5,125 nt of DNA from Flectobacillus sp. Lineage in GTDB: Bacteria > Bacteroidota > Bacteroidia > Cytophagales > Spirosomataceae. Below, piece after piece: positions 3,793 through 5,125 of this stretch (the stretch's first letter is position 1; each line of letters opens with the position of its first letter). A program made the translations under genes and the position numbers. Where the stretch lies: NCBI GenBank assembly GCA_029865665.1, contig JARXAV010000009.1:1-5125 (forward strand). The letters are read 5' to 3'. Below the pieces are notes generated by a model. That model worked only from the letters and a program-made list of their open reading frames with translations, was not told the origin of the DNA and ran no database searches.

Positions 3793-5125
3793 ATGAAACA
3801 CCGAATTATTTTTTATATTTAGAATTAGTAGAAAACACGAAGTCGCTTCTATCTTCTTGTAGCGAAGCAACGGGTGTTGCTACTTCTGCCCAAAGTGCAA
3901 CGCCCTTAAATGTTGCAATGAGCCTAACAGGTTCAACGAGCGACATTAGTAGTGTTGTTTGGCAAATTACCAAAAGTGGTACGGAGTATTATCGTAGTAC
4001 AACGACAACAAGCCCTTTTTCCTTAACAAGTTCAACGCTCTCGACAGATGGTACTTTTACGATTACAGCTACTGTGACGACGCAATGTGGTAAGTCCTAT
4101 AGTTTATCTGGTAGTTACACATATACTAACAAAACGTGTACTAAAGCGACTGGGATTACTGCTTCTGTTCAAACATTAACTCCGCTAAATCTTAATTTAG
4201 CTTTGGTAGGTACAATAAGTGATATAGCGAGTGTTGTATGGAGTATATCAAAGAGTGGGACAACAATATATGAAAGTTCATCCATCACGAGTAGTCCTTT
4301 TTCAATATCCTCAAATGCTATTACAACAGATGGGCTATTTAACATAGTTGCTAGTATTACCTCTACTTGTGGTGAGACATATACCTTAACGACGACTTAT
4401 AATTACACTAAAAGCTGTAGTAAGCCAACAGGAATTGAGGTGGTAAGTCTGGCAAATACACCATTAGACCTCACACTCAAATTAACAGGAACAACGAGTG
4501 ATATTGCTAGTGTAGCTTGGTCTGTAGAAAAAAATAGCGTTTCCTACTATCAAAGTGGTAGCCAAACGATTGCACCATTTACTGTAACAACCCCTACACT
4601 CACTACAGATGGAACTTTTACGATTACAGCTCAGCTTGTAGATAAATGTGGGACGAGCTATACTTTGACTACGAGTTATACTTACACGATTTCGAGTAGT
4701 TTAATCATTCCTATGATTTATGTAGAAGGTGGAACCTTTCAAATGGGTAGCACGACAGGTAATGGAGACGAAGAACCTGTACACTCGGTTACATTAAGTA
4801 ATTTTTCTATTGGGAAATACGAAGTCACGCAAGCTGAATGGAAAGCCGTAATGGGTAAATATCCTAGCTATTTTTCACCCTGTGATAATTGCCCAGTGGA
4901 GACCGTCTCGTGGGATGATATTCAAACGTATCTTAAAAAGTTAAACGCACTCACAGGTAAAGTATATCGTTTACCCACAGAGGCAGAATGGGAATATGCT
5001 GCTCGTGGAGGAAAATTAAGCAAGGGTTACATCTATTCTGGTAGTAATACCATAGATGATGTTGCTTGGTATCGTGACAATAGTAATTTACGCACCTATG
5101 AAGTGGGACAAAAGAAAGCTAATGA
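3793..5125 (+). CDS. SUMF1/FGE-sulfatase paralogue with three PKD-like repeats; 5' end broken, runs off right edge
   Basis: ATG at 3793 starts MKHRIIFYI, matching the upstream lipoprotein (MKQRIIYYI), then hits TAG at 3820. Compared with the upstream gene, 31 bp covering the hydrophobic core and lipobox are missing, so the ATG is out of frame with the rest. From 3819 the homologous frame is open for 435 codons to the window edge. It resumes with LELVENTKSLL, has three 93-codon PKD-like repeats (each beginning with Cys), then a SUMF1 domain from about 4707 with EGGTFQMGS, GKYEVTQAEW, CDNCPVETVSW and RLPTEAEWEYAARGG. The GNVWEW and RGGSW/GFR parts lie beyond the edge. No in-frame ATG precedes 3918, which is inside repeat 1; TTG at 3768 is the only upstream alternative I found and would give no signal peptide. 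Either a recent pseudogene or a silent donor copy; the clean body argues that the break is young or that the sequence is still used. A sequence error is possible. Confidence 0.8.
3818..3852 (+). repeat. 35-bp exact direct repeat (copy B)
   Basis: This is the second copy of the block at 2684-2718. It starts at the junction of the 31-bp deletion that removes the signal peptide core of the downstream gene. Recombination between the two copies would remove 1134 bp and leave a single gene with the upstream signal peptide joined to the three-repeat body. Confidence 0.8.
3858..4136 (+). repeat. PKD-like repeat 1 of the paralogue (93 codons)
   Basis: The unit begins CSEATGVATSAQSATPLN and ends SYTYTNKT. 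It carries the shared pattern TPLN...G..SDI.SV.W...K and TDGTFTI.A, and a second conserved Cys in the Q-C-G-K-S-Y segment. It is closest to the single repeat of the upstream lipoprotein over its first two thirds. Confidence 0.8.
4137..4415 (+). repeat. PKD-like repeat 2 of the paralogue (93 codons)
   Basis: The unit begins CTKATGITASVQTLTPLN and ends TYNYTKS, exactly the same length as repeat 1. The core TPLN, SDIASVVW, TDG and TCGETYTL positions are conserved, while the DNA has drifted widely, so this duplication is older than the split of the two gene copies' shared segments. Confidence 0.8.
4416..4694 (+). repeat. PKD-like repeat 3 of the paralogue (93 codons)
   Basis: The unit begins CSKPTGIEVVSLANTPLD and ends TSYTYTIS. 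Its last third is nearly identical in DNA to the end of the upstream lipoprotein's only repeat (ACTTTGACTACGAGTTATAC shared), and it leads into the same SSL linker and the SUMF1 domain. Confidence 0.8.

Noticed and set aside
1..5125. DGR template repeat or reverse transcriptase inside the window
   Set aside because: No near-copy of 3555-3665 and no reverse-transcriptase motif was found by reading the window; if present they must lie outside it.

Overview
This AT-rich window looks like accessory DNA from a member of the Bacteroidota. Signal peptides end in ...AQ, one protein has a lipobox followed by acidic residues, gene starts lack Shine-Dalgarno sequences, and the gene families (exported caspase-like protease, SUMF1/FGE-sulfatase lipoprotein with Ig/PKD-like repeats) are typical of Cytophagales or Saprospiria-like genomes. 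The exact lineage cannot be fixed from this window.

Layout: positions 219 to 1 hold, on the minus strand, the first 73 codons of an exported protein, possibly an alpha/beta hydrolase. Positions 220-743 are a divergent intergenic region with no convincing gene. It carries a tandem 9-mer, a long imperfect hairpin (365-416) and a run of nine G (458-466). Positions 744-3668 are a tight plus-strand operon with 6-bp and 3-bp gaps. It encodes (1) an exported protein of unknown function with a beta domain and a hydrophobic helical hairpin, (2) an exported caspase-like protease with an intact His/Cys dyad, and (3) a lipoprotein with one PKD-like domain and a C-terminal SUMF1/FGE-sulfatase (C-type-lectin-like) domain. 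After a 124-bp gap, a paralogue of the third gene starts. It has three PKD-like repeats and a SUMF1 domain that runs off the right edge, but a 31-bp deletion has removed its signal peptide and put its ATG out of frame.

The main observation is the last ~110 bp of the lipoprotein gene (3555-3665). It encodes the RGGSW...GFR segment, where target proteins of diversity-generating retroelements (DGRs) carry their variable region. It is about 54% GC in an AT-rich gene, is poor in A, and has NNY codons (TAC, TTC, CAT, GAC, TTC, TAT, GGT) at positions where related templates have AAY. A short hairpin follows the stop codon. No reverse transcriptase or template repeat is in the window, so DGR targeting is inferred.

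Working model (inference): the operon makes an envelope module in which a surface lipoprotein with a hypervariable lectin-like tip works with an exported caspase-like protease and a membrane-associated partner. The broken paralogue next door may be a decaying duplicate or a silent sequence reservoir.
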